NCBI RefSeq assembly: GCF_001598915.1
Contig: NZ_BDAP01000003.1
Coordinates: forward strand, 372,001-436,000
Origin: Williamsia muralis NBRC 105860
GTDB taxonomy: Bacteria > Actinomycetota > Actinomycetes > Mycobacteriales > Mycobacteriaceae
DNA: 64,000 bases
Reading direction: 5' to 3'
How positions within the stretch are numbered: the stretch's first letter is position 1; each line of letters opens with the position of its first letter. Made by a program: the position numbers and the translations under genes. The notes beneath the pieces are model-generated. The model saw nothing but the letters and a program-made list of their open reading frames with translations. It was not told the DNA's origin and made no database searches. Of the stretch, positions 50,771-60,611 are shown piece after piece.

Positions 50771-51946
50771 GTGACCTCAGCGCAGGACGACAGCAAGACC
50801 TCGGCAGAGGAATTCAAGCTCACGCAGTCCGACGTCGCCTTGCTCGAGAAGGCGATGTTCGAGGTCAAGAGGGTCATCGTCGGGCAGGACCGACTGGTCG
50901 AACGCATCCTGGTCGGTCTCCTGGCCCGCGGTCACATCTTGCTCGAAGGTGTGCCGGGCGTGGCGAAGACCCTTGCGGTCGAGACGTACGCGACCGTCAT
51001 CGGTGGCAGCTTCTCGCGAGTGCAGTTCACCCCCGACCTGGTGCCCACCGACCTCATCGGTACGCGTATCTATCGGCAGGGTCGTGAGGAGTTCGACACC
51101 GAACTCGGACCCGTGGTGGCCAACTTCCTTCTCGCCGACGAGATCAACCGTGCACCCGCGAAGGTGCAGTCGGCGCTCTTGGAGGTGATGGCCGAGCGCC
51201 ATGTCTCGATCGGCGGCACCACTTATCCGATGCCCGACCCGTTCTTGGTCATGGCGACGCAGAACCCCATCGAGAACGAGGGCGTGTACCCGCTGCCCGA
51301 GGCACAGCGTGACCGGTTCCTGTTCAAGATCCTGGTCGACTACCCGGCGGTGGAGGAAGAACGCGAAATCGTCTACCGGATGGGTAACGTCCCGCCCAAG
51401 GCATCCCGCGTTCTCGACGCGGAGACGATGGTCCGCCTGCAGAACACCGCAGCGAATGTCTTCGTGCATCACGCCCTCGTCGACTATGTGGTCCGGGTGA
51501 TCAACGCGACCCGGCGACCGGCCGAGCTCGGCATGCACGATGTCGCGGGATGGCTGGCATACGGCGCCTCCCCACGCGCCACGCTGGGCATCGTCGCGGC
51601 TTCGCGCGCGCTCGCGCTGGTTCGTGGCCGCGACTACGTGATTCCCCAGGACGTCGTCGAGCTCATTCCCGACGTGCTCCGCCACCGTTTGGTACTCAGT
51701 TACGACGCGCTGGCCGACGAGGTGGATGCCGATGCCGTCATCACCCGGGTGTTGCAGACGGTCGGTCTGCCCCAGGTCAGCGCACAGCCGCTGGCCACCC
51801 CGCCCACCGTGGGTGGACAGGCCCCGCCGCAGCAGTCGCCACAGCAAGGCCAGCCGGCGTATTCGCAGGGGCCCGGTCCTCTGACCAAACCTGCTGCCGC
51901 GCAAGCCAACCCGGCGCAGGGCAACCAGTCGCACTATGGCGGATAA
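50771..51946 (+). CDS. moxR: MoxR-family AAA ATPase
   Basis: 391-aa AAA+ chaperone-type ATPase. Walker A LEGVPGVAKTLAVET near residue 61, Walker B LLADEINRAPAKVQSALLEVM near 117, sensor region MATQNPIENEGVYPLPEAQRDRF near 157. A Gln/Pro-rich tail of about 55 residues (TVGGQAPPQQSPQQ) follows the conserved core. GTG at 50771 with GGAGGG upstream is preferred over the open frame to 50687. Overlaps the DUF58 gene by 11 bases. With DUF58 and VWA partners it forms a metal/protein maturation module; the client is unknown. Confidence 0.93.
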   Translation: MTSAQDDSKTSAEEFKLTQSDVALLEKAMFEVKRVIVGQDRLVERILVGLLARGHILLEGVPGVAKTLAVETYATVIGGSFSRVQFTPDLVPTDLIGTRIYRQGREEFDTELGPVVANFLLADEINRAPAKVQSALLEVMAERHVSIGGTTYPMPDPFLVMATQNPIENEGVYPLPEAQRDRFLFKILVDYPAVEEEREIVYRMGNVPPKASRVLDAETMVRLQNTAANVFVHHALVDYVVRVINATRRPAELGMHDVAGWLAYGASPRATLGIVAASRALALVRGRDYVIPQDVVELIPDVLRHRLVLSYDALADEVDADAVITRVLQTVGLPQVSAQPLATPPTVGGQAPPQQSPQQGQPAYSQGPGPLTKPAAAQANPAQGNQSHYGG

Positions 51947-52877
51947 CAGCACGCTCCCGTCGTTCGGCGCCGGTACCCTCGAAGACCCCAAGCTGACCGC
52001 AGCACTCAAGACCCTGGAGATCGTGGTTCGCCGCAAGCTCGACGGGGTGCTGCAGGGTGAACACCTCGGGCTCATCCCGGGACCGGGGACCGAGCCGGGG
52101 GAGGCCCGCGAGTACCAGCCCGGCGATGACGTCCGCCGGATGGATTGGTCGGTGACGGCCCGCACGACCCACGCTCACGTCCGGCAGATGGTGGCCGATC
52201 GCGAACTCGAGACCTGGCTCGTCGTCGACATGTCGGCGAGTCTGGACTTCGGCACGGTCAACACCACCAAACGGGATCTGGCGGTGGCGGCGTGCGCGGC
52301 CATCGCCCACCTCACTCTGGGCGGAGGTAACCGGTTGGGTGCGGTGGTGTGCACCGGCGATCAGGTGGTGCGAATCCCTGCCCGCGGTGGCCGGGCACAC
52401 GCTTTGAGCACCCTCAAGACCATTGCCACCACCACCCGTGCGAACGACGGTGTGCGCGGCGACCTGTTCGCCGGCATCGACGCCCTGCGCAGGCCCGAGC
52501 GACGCCGGGGTCTGGCCGTGGTGGTCAGCGACTTTCTCGGGCCGATCAACTGGGATCGCCCTTTGCGGGCCGTGTCCGGTCACCACGATGTCCTCGGTGT
52601 CGAGATCCTCGATCCGCGCGACATGGAATTGCCTGCGGTGGGTGAGGTGGTGCTGCGCGATGCCGAATCGGGGCAGATCCGCGAACTGACGATCACCGAC
52701 AAGGTGCGGGCCGATTTCGCCAGAGCCGCCGAAGACCACCGGATGGCGGTGCAGCGCGCGTTGAGGCAGTGTGGTGCACCGACATTGGCGCTTCGCACCG
52801 ACCGCGACTGGATCGCCGACGTGGTGCGATTCATCGCGCAGCGGAGGCGGGGAATGAACGCGGGGGCCACCCGATGA
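51936..52877 (+). CDS. DUF58 domain protein
   Basis: 313 aa. Conserved GLIPGPGTEPGEAREYQPGDDVRRMDWSVTART at residues about 50-82 (seen in segments) is the DUF58 core, followed by a VWA-like LVVDMSASLDFGT. Companion of MoxR ATPases; usually thought to receive or present clients. ATG at 51936 overlaps moxR by 11 bases, and its stop overlaps the VWA gene by 4. Equivalent to Rv1480. No membrane segment, so cytoplasmic. Confidence 0.9.
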   Translation: MADNSTLPSFGAGTLEDPKLTAALKTLEIVVRRKLDGVLQGEHLGLIPGPGTEPGEAREYQPGDDVRRMDWSVTARTTHAHVRQMVADRELETWLVVDMSASLDFGTVNTTKRDLAVAACAAIAHLTLGGGNRLGAVVCTGDQVVRIPARGGRAHALSTLKTIATTTRANDGVRGDLFAGIDALRRPERRRGLAVVVSDFLGPINWDRPLRAVSGHHDVLGVEILDPRDMELPAVGEVVLRDAESGQIRELTITDKVRADFARAAEDHRMAVQRALRQCGAPTLALRTDRDWIADVVRFIAQRRRGMNAGATR

Positions 52878-53854
52878 GCTGGTTCGACTTCGCGTCCCCC
52901 TGGTGGTTGCTGATCATCCTCGTCGTGGCCGCCTTGGTGGCCGGGTACATCTACATGCAGCGGCGACGGCAGAACCGTGCGCTGAAGTTCGCCAATCTGG
53001 ACCTGCTGAACACCGTTGCCCCACAGACCCGCAGCCGGACGCAGCACATTCCGATCGTGCTGATGGTGATCGCCCTGCTGGTGCTGACGGTGGCGATGGC
53101 CGGTCCTCAGGCCGACCGAAAAGTGCCGCGCAACAAGGCCACCGTGATGCTTGTCATCGACGTGTCCCGATCGATGGACGCGACCGACGTGGCCCCGTCA
53201 CGGCTCAAGGCTGCTCAAGAGGCCGGTAAGAAGTTCGCGGACGAACTCACCGAGGGCATCAACCTGGGGTTGATCTCGTACGCCGGAACGGCGACCACTC
53301 TGGTGTCGCCGACACCCGACCGTGCCGCCACCAAGGACGCGATCGACAAATTGCGCCTCGACGACAAGACCGCGACCGGTGAGGGCATCCTCGCCGCGGT
53401 CACGCAGATCAAGACCCTCAATGCCGTGCTCGGTGGCGACAAGGGTGCTCCGCCCGCCCAGGTGGTGTTGCTCTCGGACGGCAAAGAAACGGTGCCCGAC
53501 GACCCCGACGACCCCCGCGGAGCTTTTACCGCGGCCCGTAAGGCGAAAGAGGACCGGATTCCGGTCAACACCATTTCGTTCGGAACCCGCGGTGGCACAG
53601 TCGAACTGGAAGGTGACCGGATCCCGGTGCCTGTCGACGACGATTCGCTCCGCAAGATCGCGCAGTTGTCGGAGGGTAAGTTCTTCACCGCCTCGAGCCT
53701 CGATGAACTCAACCAGGTCTACGGCAATCTCCAGGATCAGATCGGTTACGAGACCCGGCGCGGCGACGCGTCCCGCCCGTGGTTGATCGCCGGCACGCTG
53801 CTCGTACTCCTCGCGGTCGGCAGCGCCGTGGCGATCAACCGGCGCCTGCCCTGA
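52874..53854 (+). CDS. VWA-domain membrane protein
   Basis: 326 aa. N-terminal SWFDFASPWWLLIILVVAALVAGYIYM is a membrane helix, a second helix is at residues about 57-75, and a third near the C-terminus (LIAGTLLVLLAVGSAVAI). Between them is a von Willebrand A domain with a MIDAS motif DVSRSMDATD near residue 98 and YAGTATTLVSPTPD. ATG at 52874, overlapping the DUF58 stop. Forms the membrane partner of the MoxR/DUF58 set, matching Rv1481. Confidence 0.92.
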   Translation: MSWFDFASPWWLLIILVVAALVAGYIYMQRRRQNRALKFANLDLLNTVAPQTRSRTQHIPIVLMVIALLVLTVAMAGPQADRKVPRNKATVMLVIDVSRSMDATDVAPSRLKAAQEAGKKFADELTEGINLGLISYAGTATTLVSPTPDRAATKDAIDKLRLDDKTATGEGILAAVTQIKTLNAVLGGDKGAPPAQVVLLSDGKETVPDDPDDPRGAFTAARKAKEDRIPVNTISFGTRGGTVELEGDRIPVPVDDDSLRKIAQLSEGKFFTASSLDELNQVYGNLQDQIGYETRRGDASRPWLIAGTLLVLLAVGSAVAINRRLP

Positions 53855-54628
<774 letters not shown>

Positions 54629-54672
54629 CCGTCTGACCTGTAACAGCCCACATCCAAAGCAAGGGAGCACCA

Positions 54673-55497
54673 GTGAGCGGACTTCTCGACGGCAAGACCA
54701 TCCTGATCACCGGGATCATCACCGATTCCTCGATCGCGTTCCACGCGGCCGCAATGGCGCAGGAGCAGGGCGCGCGGGTCATCATCACCGGATTCGACCG
54801 CCTGCGACTGATCGACCGGATCGCTCAGCGACTCCCCAAGGAGGTCCCTCCCGCCGTCGAGCTCGACATCACCGACGAGGAGCACCTGGGTACGCTGGCC
54901 GACCGGCTCAAAGAGCTTGCGCCCGAGGGTATCGACGGTGTGCTGCACTCGATCGCCTTCGCGCCCAGGACCCTGATGGGCCCCGAGGCCAAGCCGTTCC
55001 TGGAAGGTCCCGGACCCGATGCGGCGCAGTCCTTCCAGGTGTCGGCCTGGAGTTATGCCGCACTTGCGCGAGCAGTGTTGCCTGCGATGAACGAGGGTGG
55101 CTCGATCGTGGGGATGGACTTCGATCCGCGCACGGCGATGCCTTACTACAACTGGATGGGCGTGGCCAAGGCCGCCCTCGAATCGGTCAATCGGTATGTG
55201 GCGCGTGAGGTGGGCGAGGCCAAGCGGATCCGCTCCAACCTGGTGGCCGCAGGCCCCATCAAAACCCTTGCCGCCAAGGCGATCGCGGGTACGGCCACCG
55301 GCGACGCCAAGAAGCTCAATCAGCTCAACGAGTACTGGGATGGTGCGTCCCCGATCGGCTGGGACGTCGATGACGCAACCGTTGTGGCGAAGTCGATCTG
55401 CGCGCTGCTGTCGGACTGGCTGCCGGGCACGACCGGGTCGATCGTCTACGTCGACGGCGGGGCCAGCCACAACACCTGGTTCCCGGAAGACATGTAG
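54673..55497 (+). CDS. inhA: NADH-dependent enoyl-[ACP] reductase InhA
   Basis: Reduces 2-trans-enoyl-ACP in FAS-II mycolic acid synthesis; the target of isoniazid-NAD adducts. 274 aa. NAD motif [11 protein letters not shown] near residue 14, HSIAF at 92-96, catalytic Tyr/Lys in YYNWMGVAK at Y159 and K166 (one residue later than in M. tuberculosis), [13 protein letters not shown] near 192. S93 aligns with the S94 of mycobacteria and is unchanged, but the glycine two residues on is Ala. GTG at 54673 with AAGGGAG. Followed by hemH after 9 bases. Confidence 0.97.
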   Translation: MSGLLDGKTILITGIITDSSIAFHAAAMAQEQGARVIITGFDRLRLIDRIAQRLPKEVPPAVELDITDEEHLGTLADRLKELAPEGIDGVLHSIAFAPRTLMGPEAKPFLEGPGPDAAQSFQVSAWSYAALARAVLPAMNEGGSIVGMDFDPRTAMPYYNWMGVAKAALESVNRYVAREVGEAKRIRSNLVAAGPIKTLAAKAIAGTATGDAKKLNQLNEYWDGASPIGWDVDDATVVAKSICALLSDWLPGTTGSIVYVDGGASHNTWFPEDM

Positions 55498-55506
55498 GTC
55501 CGCCGG

Positions 55507-56547
55507 ATGAGCGCAGACTTCGATGCTGTTCTGGTGTTGTCCTTCGGCGGGCCCGACAAGCCCGCCGACGTACGGCCGTTCCTCGAGAACGTCACGCGCG
55601 GTAGGGGTGTGCCACCGGAACGGCTCGACGAGGTCGCCGAGCACTACTACCACTTCGGTGGTGTCTCGCCGATCAATGCGCTCAACCGCGACCTGATCGC
55701 CTCGTTGGAGGCCGAACTCGCACGGTCGGGTATCGATCTACCCGTCTATTTCGGCAACCGCAACTGGCACCCGATGATCGAGGACACGCTTGCGCGCATC
55801 CATTCGGACGGGCACCGTCGAGTGCTGGTGTTCCCGACGTCGGCGTGGGGTGGATATTCGGGCTGCCGACAGTACGACGAGGACATCGCCCGTGCCCTGG
55901 ACTCGTTGGGGCCGGATGCGGATTCGATGGTGTTGCGCAAATTGCCACATTTCTGGAATCACCCGGCGATGACAGCTGCTTGCGCCGACGCGATCCGCGC
56001 TGCTCTCGGACGTCTGCCGGAAGACGAACGTGATGACGTACGGCTTATCTTCACCGCCCACTCGATCCCCGACTCGGCCGACAAGGCGGCCGGGCCGCCC
56101 GAGGACGGGGGAAGGCTCTACAGCAAGCAGGTCGCCCAGGCGTCCCGATTGGCCGCGGCCGCTGCGGGTTTCGACGTTTTCGACCAGGTCTGGCAGTCGC
56201 GCTCGGGACCACCGCAGATCCCGTGGCTGGATCCCGATATCTGCGACCATCTCGAAGACGTTGCCGCCCAGGGTGTTCCATCGGTGATCGTATGCCCGAT
56301 CGGGTTTGTGTCAGATCATCTCGAAGTGCTCTGGGATCTGGACAACGAGGGCAAGGACAAAGCCGACGAACTCGGGCTGACGTACGAGCGAGCCGCCACC
56401 GTCGGCACCGATCCGCGGTTCATCTCCATGATCGTCTCGCTGATCAGCGAGCAGCTTGCCGGTGAAGTGCCGTTTCGACCGGGGATGACCGAGAACGGGT
56501 CTCCCTGTGCGCAAGGATGTTGCGCGCCGGTGCGACGGCCGGCCTGA
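55507..56547 (+). CDS. hemH: Ferrochelatase (coproporphyrin type)
   Basis: Inserts ferrous iron into coproporphyrin or protoporphyrin. 346 aa. LSFGGPDKPADVRPFLENVTRG near residue 11, YHFGGVSPIN near 47, and metal-site TAHSIPDSADK near 181. The C-terminal CAQGCCAPV has three cysteines that, with the Cys in GGYSGCRQY, could coordinate the [2Fe-2S] cluster reported for some actinobacterial ferrochelatases. Actinobacteria normally use the coproporphyrin (CpfC) route, so that is the likely substrate. 9 bases after inhA, 2 bases before a convergent gene. Confidence 0.96.
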   Translation: MSADFDAVLVLSFGGPDKPADVRPFLENVTRGRGVPPERLDEVAEHYYHFGGVSPINALNRDLIASLEAELARSGIDLPVYFGNRNWHPMIEDTLARIHSDGHRRVLVFPTSAWGGYSGCRQYDEDIARALDSLGPDADSMVLRKLPHFWNHPAMTAACADAIRAALGRLPEDERDDVRLIFTAHSIPDSADKAAGPPEDGGRLYSKQVAQASRLAAAAAGFDVFDQVWQSRSGPPQIPWLDPDICDHLEDVAAQGVPSVIVCPIGFVSDHLEVLWDLDNEGKDKADELGLTYERAATVGTDPRFISMIVSLISEQLAGEVPFRPGMTENGSPCAQGCCAPVRRPA

Positions 56548-56549
56548 CC

Positions 56550-57377
56550 TCAGACCCGGTTGTTCGACAACAACTCTGAGATCACCGCATTGGTCGCACT
56601 CATCCGGGCCACCCGGACGGTGCGGGCGAGATCACGGAGGGCTGAATCGCCGGTGTGCTGTTCGCCGACGCTGTAGCCGAAATCCGGGGCCGCCTGCTGC
56701 GCCACGGAGAGAATGGCCGCCACGTGTGCCGCCTGTTCGAGGATGCGTTCGGCGCGCGCGTTGACCCCTGGAGGCAACTGCTGAGCTGCCAACCGGGTCA
56801 GTTCTGCGACCTTCTTGCGGGGGTCGGTCAATGAGTCCGTTGCCGTGGATCGCGGCATCCGCAAGCCGTCCAGAAGGTCGGCTGCAGAGCGGATACCCTC
56901 CCGTAGGTCGTATTCGACGGCGCCGAGGGAATGGATGACGGGGATCATCGCCGTCTCGACGGTGTGCACACCCCAGCCGATCGTGTACCGGTCGAGTCGG
57001 CGCGGGACGAGGGCGTACCTTCCGGGGACGACAAGGAGTTCACCCGACTCGAGTGCTGCGTTGGTGATCGGTCCGCGAGGCGGCAAGCCGAGCATGTCGC
57101 CTGGAGCCACGAGCAGAACCGCCAGTCCCTGCGCCGAGCTACCACCTCGAACGAGTCTCAGCAGGGCGTCGCTCTCCTCACCTCGGGGACTGAGCGAAAG
57201 CGATTGCGCCGCAATGGCATCAGCAGCCAGTGCACGATGTCGCGCGCTCCACCAACCAAGGACATCGAGCACGTCGTCGGGGGAGCATCGGCCGGCCTGC
57301 CAGGCTGCACCCCACGCACCCAGAGCGCTGCTCACGCCCTGCGTGTCGGTCGGGTAGTCGAAATCCGCGTCAGTCAT
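56550..57377 (-). CDS. Rv1486c-like conserved protein
   Basis: 275 aa, soluble, no recognised catalytic domain. Features visible are AWQAGRCSPDDVLDVLGWW near residue 26, a central LVVPGRYALVPRRLDRYTIGWGVH and an Ala-rich helical C-terminal half. Position between hemH and the DUF3097 gene equals Rv1486c of M. tuberculosis. ATG at 57377. No membrane or signal sequence. Function unknown. Confidence 0.85.
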   Translation of the reverse strand: MTDADFDYPTDTQGVSSALGAWGAAWQAGRCSPDDVLDVLGWWSARHRALAADAIAAQSLSLSPRGEESDALLRLVRGGSSAQGLAVLLVAPGDMLGLPPRGPITNAALESGELLVVPGRYALVPRRLDRYTIGWGVHTVETAMIPVIHSLGAVEYDLREGIRSAADLLDGLRMPRSTATDSLTDPRKKVAELTRLAAQQLPPGVNARAERILEQAAHVAAILSVAQQAAPDFGYSVGEQHTGDSALRDLARTVRVARMSATNAVISELLSNNRV

Positions 57378-57492
57378 CGTGCTTCCTGGTTGCTGTTCTG
57401 CGAGCCACGCTCAGCCCGTTCACCCGGCCACTTTAGCGCCGAAAACGGGTATGCGGCGTGCCTGGCGGAATGCACCCGGAACGGGCCCTAAC

Positions 57493-58353
57493 GTGGTGGC
57501 GGTGAACAGCACTGGACCACATCGCCGAGTCCCGGATCGTTACGGTCGCGATGTACTCTCCGAGCCCCGGCGGTCCACTCGACCGGCGGTTCCCGAGGTG
57601 ACGGCCGAACGGGACCTGGTCGTCGAGGACGCTGCCAGCGGATTCTGCGGCGCGGTGGTCGGTTTCGAACGTAGTTACGACGGGGAGTTCGTGCGGTTGG
57701 AAGACCGGCGAGGATCCACCCGGATCTTTGCATTGCGCCCCGCGGCATTCCTCATCGATGGGTCACCGGTGACCCTGGTCAAACCCGTCCGAAAAGCGCC
57801 TGGGGCGCCGGCCCGCACGGCCTCGGGCTCCGTTGCCCCGGTCAGCAGGAGAGCCCGGGTGGCCCGCGCCAGCAGGTTGTTCGTCGAAGGTGTGCACGAC
57901 GCTGCGTTGATGGAACGCATCTGGGGCGACGACCTGCGGGTGGAAGGTGTGGTGGTCGCCAGCCTCGACGGCCTCGACAATCTGGATGAAGCGCTCGCCG
58001 AGTTCGAGCCCGGGCCGACTCGGCGGGCGGGCGTCCTGGTCGACCACCTCGTCGCCGGGTCGAAGGAATCGCGGCTCACCGAACGTGTCGGTCCGCATGT
58101 GCTGGTCTGCGGGCATCCCTACATCGATGTGTGGGAGGCAGTGAAACCGGCAGCGGTCGGCATCAGTGCGTGGCCGAAGATCCCGCGCGGGATCGACTGG
58201 AAGACAGGGGTGTGCAACGAACTGGGCTGGGGTTCGCCACGTGACGGCTGGCGGAAGGTGAACAGCTCGGTGTCGAGTTTTCGGGACGTCGAGGTGCCGC
58301 TCATCCGCGCGGTGGAAGAGCTGATCGACTTCGTCACCGCCATCGAATCCTAG
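57493..58353 (+). CDS. DUF3097 family protein
   Basis: About 286 aa, cytoplasmic. Starts (M)VAVNSTGPHRRVPDRYGRDVL and contains the DUF3097 core: GFCGAVVGFERSYDGEFVRLEDR near residue 50, RARVARASRLFVEGVHDAALMERIWGDDLR near 118, VLVCGHPYIDVWEAVKP near 202, IPRGIDWKTGVCNELGW near 230. A Toprim-like segment (FVEGVHDAALME) suggests a nucleic-acid enzyme, but this is not established. GTG codons at 57493, 57496 and 57502 are all possible starts; none has a strong ribosome site. The frame is open to 57379 but homology begins near the chosen start. Confidence 0.85.
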   Translation: MVAVNSTGPHRRVPDRYGRDVLSEPRRSTRPAVPEVTAERDLVVEDAASGFCGAVVGFERSYDGEFVRLEDRRGSTRIFALRPAAFLIDGSPVTLVKPVRKAPGAPARTASGSVAPVSRRARVARASRLFVEGVHDAALMERIWGDDLRVEGVVVASLDGLDNLDEALAEFEPGPTRRAGVLVDHLVAGSKESRLTERVGPHVLVCGHPYIDVWEAVKPAAVGISAWPKIPRGIDWKTGVCNELGWGSPRDGWRKVNSSVSSFRDVEVPLIRAVEELIDFVTAIES

Positions 58354-58392
58354 AGCCGCACCGACCGGTCGTGAGCATGGCAGACTGGGGAA

Positions 58393-58821
58393 ATGGGCGC
58401 ACTCCTGTGGTTGGTCGCCGGATTGATCCTGATCGGCGCCGAGACCCTCAGCGGTGATCTGATCCTGCTCATGCTCGCCGGTGGTGCGCTCTCGGCGGCG
58501 GGTGTCAGCGCGGTGCTCGACCCCCCGCTGTGGGTGGACGGGGTTGTGTTCGCAGTGGTGTCCTTGCTCCTGCTCTTCGCCGTACGCCCGGTCGCACGCA
58601 GGCACATGTTCACCCGCCCCCGCCTTGCCACCAACACCGAAGCACTCGTGGGCCGACAAGCCCTGGTGATCACGCCGGTGGACGAACGTGGTGGACAGGT
58701 CAAGTTCGGCGGCGAGGTCTGGTCGGCCCGCGCAGCCACTCCAGGTGACCACTTCGCCGAGGGCGAATCGGTGACGGTACTCGAGATCGACGGTCCGACC
58801 GCCGTCGTGTGGAAAGGATGA
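58393..58821 (+). CDS. NfeD-like membrane protein
   Basis: 142 aa. Two or three N-terminal hydrophobic segments (GALLWLVAGLILIGAETL, LILLMLAGGALSAAGV, VVFAVVSLLLLFAVRP) and a C-terminal OB-fold (ALVGRQALVITPVDERGGQVKFGGEVWSARA in segments). NfeD proteins work with SPFH proteins in membrane quality control. The stop overlaps the SPFH gene by 4 bases. Matches Rv1487. The short NfeD1b form lacks the protease domain of longer NfeD proteins. Confidence 0.93.
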   Translation: MGALLWLVAGLILIGAETLSGDLILLMLAGGALSAAGVSAVLDPPLWVDGVVFAVVSLLLLFAVRPVARRHMFTRPRLATNTEALVGRQALVITPVDERGGQVKFGGEVWSARAATPGDHFAEGESVTVLEIDGPTAVVWKG

Positions 58822-60029
58822 ACGCCGTGATCGTCGGACTCATCATCATCGCCGTCCTCGTGCTGGTGGTCGGGGTGATCCTCGTCAAGTCCATCGCACT
58901 CATCCCTCAGGCCGAGGCGGCGGTGATCGAACGCCTCGGCCGCTACACCAAGACGGTGTCCGGTCAGCTGACATTGCTGGTGCCGTTCGTCGACCGCATC
59001 CGTGCCCGGATCGATCTGCGAGAACGCGTGGTGTCGTTTGCCCCGCAACCCGTCATCACCGAGGACAACCTGACCGTTCTGATCGACACCGTCGTGTATT
59101 TCCAGGTCACCGTGCCGCAGGCGGCGGTGTACGAGATCAACGACTACATCGTCGGCGTCGAACAGTTGGCCACCACGACGCTGCGCAACGTCGTCGGTGG
59201 GATGACGCTCGAAGAGACCCTGACCTCACGGGACTCCATCAACGCCCAGCTGCGTGGGGTGCTCGACGAGGCCACGAGTCGATGGGGCCTACGCGTCGCC
59301 CGGGTCGAACTCAAGAGCATCCTCCCGCCGCCGTCCATCCAGGAGTCGATGGAAAAACAGATGAAGGCAGATCGTGAGAAGCGGGCAACGATCCTGACCG
59401 CGGAAGGTCAGCGGGAATCGGCGATCAAGACCGCCGAGGGCAACAAGCAGAGTCAGATCCTCTACGCCGAAGGCGCCAAGGCGGCGGCGATCCTGACCGC
59501 GGAGGGCGAACGGCAGTCACGGATCCTGCAGGCGCAAGGCGATCGCGCCGCCACGTACCTCCGTGCCGAAGGTGAAGCCAAGTCGATCCAGAAGGTCTTT
59601 GCCGCGATCAAAGCCGCAAAACCGACACCGGAACTGCTGGCCTACCAGTATCTCCAGCAACTACCGGAGATGGCCAAGGGCGAAGCCAGCAAGGTGTGGG
59701 TGGTCCCGAGTGACTTCGGCTCGGCGCTACAGGGATTCGCGAGATCATTCGGTGTCCAGTCCGATGACGGGGTGTTCCGGTACGAGCCGGCCGCCGACGA
59801 CGGCAGCGCCCAGCCGGACGACACAGACATGTCCAGCTGGTTCGAAACCGCAGCCGATCCCAAGGTGGCCCAGGCCGTGGCCGAGGCTGAGGCAGTGGCC
59901 CGCAAGCCGGTCGATGACGATCCGCTGCTGGCCCGTCCGCGCACGGATCCGGGCATCGATCAGGCCGGGGCCTCGGACCAACCCGGCTGGCAGACGCCGG
60001 CGATCGACCCCGGCAGGGTTGAGCAATAG
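58818..60029 (+). CDS. SPFH/band 7 domain protein (stomatin-like)
   Basis: About 403 aa. N-terminal membrane helix (IVGLIIIAVLVLVVGVILVKSIALI), SPFH domain with AAVIERLGRYTKTVSGQLTLLVPFVDRI near residue 35, then coiled-coil repeats of the LTAEGQRESAIKTAEG and ILTAEGERQSRILQAQG kind near 190-250. The tail (about 85 residues) is acidic and disordered. ATG at 58818 overlaps the NfeD stop; GTG at 58809 or 58827 are alternatives because the Shine-Dalgarno-like GGAAAGG is unusually close. Matches Rv1488. Organises membrane microdomains with NfeD. Confidence 0.93.
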   Translation: MNAVIVGLIIIAVLVLVVGVILVKSIALIPQAEAAVIERLGRYTKTVSGQLTLLVPFVDRIRARIDLRERVVSFAPQPVITEDNLTVLIDTVVYFQVTVPQAAVYEINDYIVGVEQLATTTLRNVVGGMTLEETLTSRDSINAQLRGVLDEATSRWGLRVARVELKSILPPPSIQESMEKQMKADREKRATILTAEGQRESAIKTAEGNKQSQILYAEGAKAAAILTAEGERQSRILQAQGDRAATYLRAEGEAKSIQKVFAAIKAAKPTPELLAYQYLQQLPEMAKGEASKVWVVPSDFGSALQGFARSFGVQSDDGVFRYEPAADDGSAQPDDTDMSSWFETAADPKVAQAVAEAEAVARKPVDDDPLLARPRTDPGIDQAGASDQPGWQTPAIDPGRVEQ

Positions 60030-60038
60030 TTCAAGATC

Positions 60039-60611
60039 TCAGTGCAGCAGTAGATATCCGGTGCCGGCCACCGCAGCAGCCCACAGCACCGATGCCAACG
60101 TCCCGATGATGAACTGTTCGGCGGCGCCCGGTTCGCGGAGTTCCGGGTAGCGACCGAGTCCCTTGACCGCCAGCACTATTGCTATCGCCTCGGGCCATCG
60201 CAGACCCAGTGCTGCCACCACCGCGATTCGCTCCAGGTATCCGATGACGCGGCCTCCTCGCAGTGGCGTCGGCGCTGGTGGTTCCGGTGCATCTCCGGAG
60301 CCGGCCGTCTCCGGTTCCGGGGGCCGGGTGTCCAGTTGCCACGGTTCTATGCCCCCGAGCAGCAAGGCGCCGCGAACCAGCAAGGTGCCGCCGGTGACCG
60401 CGGCCAGAACGGTGAGGCAGTGGGTGATCACCGCGGCCGCGCCCGAGGCCCGGTCCGCGAGCAGGGCGAGCACCGCCACCCCACCGAGAGCCAGGGGCGT
60501 GGCCACCGCGGCGATGAGGTTCGGACCGGTCCGATGTCCGATCGGCGCTGCAGCAAGGATCAGTGGCAGCACAGCGGTGACCCCGAGTAGGACAAGCGCA
60601 GCGACGATCAT
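60039..60611 (-). CDS. Membrane protein downstream of a SatD-like gene
   Basis: 190 aa with about four hydrophobic segments (LVLLGVTAVLPLILAAAPIG, LIAAVATPLALGGVAVLALLA, VITHCLTVLAAVTGGTLLVRGALLLGG, LASVLWAAAVAGTGYLLL) and a Pro-rich linker between segments three and four. ATG at 60611 overlaps the SatD-like stop by 4 bases, so the proteins are made together. Family members next to satD usually belong to the DUF3307-type; I cannot confirm that assignment from sequence alone. Function unknown. Confidence 0.75.
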   Translation of the reverse strand: MIVAALVLLGVTAVLPLILAAAPIGHRTGPNLIAAVATPLALGGVAVLALLADRASGAAAVITHCLTVLAAVTGGTLLVRGALLLGGIEPWQLDTRPPEPETAGSGDAPEPPAPTPLRGGRVIGYLERIAVVAALGLRWPEAIAIVLAVKGLGRYPELREPGAAEQFIIGTLASVLWAAAVAGTGYLLLH

